A stretch of 64,000 nucleotides of DNA from Pseudomonadota bacterium (lineage in GTDB: Bacteria > Pseudomonadota > Alphaproteobacteria > Rhodospirillales > Magnetospirillaceae): NCBI GenBank assembly GCA_021782815.1, contig JAJXUO010000007.1, positions 21,313 through 85,312 on the forward strand. Reading direction: 5' to 3'. The notes beneath the pieces are model-generated. The model worked only from the letters and a program-made list of their open reading frames with translations. It did not search any database and was not told the DNA's origin. Below are positions 62,451 through 64,000 of this stretch, one piece after another. Made by a program: the position numbers and the translations under genes. Numbering within the stretch: the first letter of the stretch is position 1; every line of letters starts with the position of its first letter.

Positions 62451-63743
62451 ATGACCTTCTCCGATTATAAAGTGGCGGATCTCTCCCTGGCCGACTGGGG
62501 CCGCAAGGAGATCGATATCGCCGAAACCGAAATGCCGGGCCTGATGGCGCTGCGGGAAGAGTTCGCCGGCAAGAAGCCCCTGGCCGGAGCCCGCATCGTC
62601 GGCTGCCTGCATATGACCATCCAGACCGCCGTCTTGATCGAAACCCTGGTGGCGCTGGGCGCCTCGGTGCGCTGGAGCTCGTGCAACATCTTCTCGACCC
62701 AGGATCAGGCCGCCGCCGCCATCGCCGCCGCCGGCATTCCGGTGTTCGCCTGGAAGGGCGAAACGGAAGAGGAGTTCTGGTGGTGCATCGAGCAGACCCT
62801 GCGCGGCCCCGATGGCTGGACCCCCAACATGGTGCTGGACGACGGCGGCGACGTGACGCAGATCCTGCACGATAAGTACCCCGAAATGCTGAAGGAGGTA
62901 CGCGGCATTTCCGAGGAAACCACCACCGGCGTGCACCGCCTGTACGAGATGGCCAAGAGCGGCCGCCTGCTGGTGCCGGCCTTCAACGTCAACGACAGCG
63001 TCACCAAATCGAAGTTCGACAATCTCTACGGCTGCCGCGAATCCCTGGTGGACGGCATCAAGCGCGCCACCGACGTCATGGTGGCCGGCAAGGTGGCGGT
63101 GGTCTGCGGCTTCGGCGATGTGGGCAAGGGCTCGGCCGCCAGCTTGCGCAGCCAGGGCGCCCGGGTGATCGTGACCGAGATCGATCCCATCTGCGCCCTG
63201 CAGGCGGCCATGGAGGGCTATCAGGTCTCCACCCTGGAGGAGGTGGCGCCGCAGGGCGACATTTTCGTCACCTGCACCGGCAATGTGGACATCATCACCC
63301 TGGACCACATGCGCGCCATGAAGAACCGCGCCATCGTCTGCAATATCGGCCATTTCGACAGCGAAATTCAGATCTCCGCCTTGCGGAACTACAAGTGGCA
63401 CAACGTCAAGCCGCAGGTGGACGAGGTGGAGTTCCCCAACGGCAAGCGCCTGATCGTGCTGGCCGAGGGCCGTCTGGTCAATCTGGGCTGCGCCACCGGC
63501 CATCCCAGCTTCGTGATGTCGGCCAGCTTCACCAATCAGGTGCTGGCCCAGATCGAGCTGTGGGCCCATGCCGAACAGTACGAACGCAAGGTCTATGTGC
63601 TGCCCAAGCATCTGGACGAGAAGGTGGCCCGCCTGCATCTGGAGAAGATCGGCGCCAAACTGACCACCCTGTCGCAGACCCAGGCCGACTATATCGGCGT
63701 GGCGGTGAACGGCCCCTTCAAGCCCGACACCTACCGCTATTAA
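62451..63743 (+). CDS. ahcY: Adenosylhomocysteinase
   Basis: NAD-dependent hydrolysis of S-adenosylhomocysteine to adenosine and homocysteine, which relieves product inhibition of methyltransferases. The 430 residues have [37 protein letters not shown], the NAD loop [20 protein letters not shown] and the end [10 protein letters not shown]. The ATG at 62451 follows CAGGAGCCGACG; an ATG at 62427 would add 8 residues and could be used from a leaderless transcript. No SAH riboswitch consensus was found in the short leader. Confidence 0.96.
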   Translation: MTFSDYKVADLSLADWGRKEIDIAETEMPGLMALREEFAGKKPLAGARIVGCLHMTIQTAVLIETLVALGASVRWSSCNIFSTQDQAAAAIAAAGIPVFAWKGETEEEFWWCIEQTLRGPDGWTPNMVLDDGGDVTQILHDKYPEMLKEVRGISEETTTGVHRLYEMAKSGRLLVPAFNVNDSVTKSKFDNLYGCRESLVDGIKRATDVMVAGKVAVVCGFGDVGKGSAASLRSQGARVIVTEIDPICALQAAMEGYQVSTLEEVAPQGDIFVTCTGNVDIITLDHMRAMKNRAIVCNIGHFDSEIQISALRNYKWHNVKPQVDEVEFPNGKRLIVLAEGRLVNLGCATGHPSFVMSASFTNQVLAQIELWAHAEQYERKVYVLPKHLDEKVARLHLEKIGAKLTTLSQTQADYIGVAVNGPFKPDTYRY

Positions 63744-63754
63744 ACCCCGCGAAC

Positions 63755-63830
63755 CCCGCCGCCGGCACCAACCGGCGGCGGGACGACGATAAAAAAACCG
63801 CCCCGGATCGCTCCGGGGCGGTTTCTTTTT
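63755..63830 (+). terminator. Double hairpin terminator after ahcY
   Basis: First hairpin: CCCGCCGCCGG (63755-63765) with CCGGCGGCGGG (63772-63782), perfect 11 bp. Second: AAACCGCCCCGGA (63795-63807) with TCCGGGGCGGTTT (63812-63824), perfect 13 bp, followed by CTTTTT. The second is a strong intrinsic terminator. Confidence 0.9.
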
Positions 63831-63849
63831 GGCGGAAAAGCTCCAGACC

Positions 63850-64000
63850 TTATACCGAGTTGCGGTGATCGGAACCGATCACCGCCCCTCATGCGCCGGG
63901 CGGGTTTCTCCGAAACCCTTGGCTAACGCGCCATCAGGCGCGCGTCGCCTTGCTCCTAACCGGCGTCGCGATGAGTCAAACTCATCGCGACTTGGTATTA
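63850..64000 (-). repeat. Palindrome-rich repeat element, TAATACC-ended type, reverse orientation
   Basis: Read on the minus strand it starts TAATACCAAGTCGC at the window edge and ends GCAACTCGGTATAA; the two ends are imperfect 14-bp inverted repeats (11 of 14). Perfect hairpins are 63965-63976 with 63980-63991, 63902-63908 with 63912-63918, and 63862-63872 with 63875-63885; the last contains the same GGTGATCGG/CCGATCACC as the element after cobM. A fourth stem is CGCGCC/GGCGCG near 63927-63942. The core GCCAAG, hairpin, CGCCCGGCGCATGAGGGGC is shared with all other copies. It may continue beyond base 64000. Confidence 0.78.

Overview
The window is a very G+C-rich stretch of a proteobacterial chromosome with an almost purely housekeeping gene content. 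Family composition and gene order point to an alphaproteobacterium, most likely a Rhodospirillales or Magnetospirillum-like organism. The evidence is the ChvI-ChvG / HprK / RapZ / EIIA / HPr / EI block, the TrpS - DUF2333 - TIGR02186 - Usp - TonB-like - NfuA run, the Lgt-MidA-PgeF run, the glycine-cleavage operon with split GcvP, a Rhodospirillaceae-type porin and a GTP-type PEP carboxykinase. This taxonomic call is inferred from gene content and codon bias, not from a search. No rRNA or tRNA gene, CRISPR array, prophage or intact insertion sequence was seen.

Layout. 1-3.4 kb: the N-terminal part of a PAS-domain protein, an isolated cobM, and a methyltransferase divergent from gloB. 3.4-7.8 kb: a GST, a patatin-like lipase behind a perfect 19-bp palindrome, a K+/H+ antiporter, and a convergent DMT exporter. 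7.8-10.6 kb: a polyhydroxyalkanoate locus (phaA, a PhaC-like synthase and a small coiled-coil partner). 10.7-15.2 kb: a TPR protein, a NAD-epimerase-like protein and a DinG-family helicase, overlapping by 4 bp at each junction. 15.2-15.7 kb: a repeat cluster. 15.7-21.8 kb: trpS, two conserved membrane proteins, Usp, a TonB-like protein, nfuA, a candidate small RNA and a Bax-like glucosaminidase. 21.8-29.5 kb: proC, a YbjN protein, ubiK, then hldD-lgt-midA-pgeF-lipoprotein-prs-ridA. 29.5-32.6 kb: rnhA-thrB-ispH and a lipoprotein. 32.65-37.3 kb: promoter, tandem glycine riboswitch and gcvT-gcvH-gcvPA-gcvPB. 37.4-41.1 kb: a K+ channel, a phosphoesterase and a porin. 41.4-46 kb: ychF-pth-rplY, a repeat, an IalB-like protein, YggT, YggU and folD. 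46-49.5 kb: REP-like repeats, a DUF559 endonuclease, polA and a zinc-finger protein. 49.5-55.9 kb: an ABC ATPase, a lipase, an MFS transporter, a DUF1289 protein, pckG and a HugZ-like protein. 56-63.8 kb: chvI-chvG-hprK-rapZ-EIIA-HPr-ptsI, then ahcY.

How the genes work together. The 56-62 kb block joins an envelope-sensing two-component system to a regulatory phosphotransferase relay (EI to HPr to EIIA, with HPr kinase) that has no sugar permease here. The gcv operon is controlled by its product-sensing riboswitch. hldD, lgt and pgeF are envelope genes in one run with a lipoprotein. The PHA genes form a carbon-storage locus.

The most unusual material is between the genes. Two 179-bp non-coding elements (15461-15639 and 43562-43740) have matching 17-bp inverted ends, and each is flanked by its own perfect 10-bp direct repeat. 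They are therefore transposed MITE-like elements, and each lies directly upstream of a promoter (trpS, rplY). Their core also occurs as a tandem pair of 75-bp units at the helicase stop codon. It occurs again in two elements with different ends (after cobM, and at the right edge of the window). A separate REP-like palindrome pair supplies the last codons of a DUF559 endonuclease gene that sits 6 bp behind polA. A three-hairpin RNA-like structure with its own promoter-like and terminator-like signals lies between nfuA and bax.
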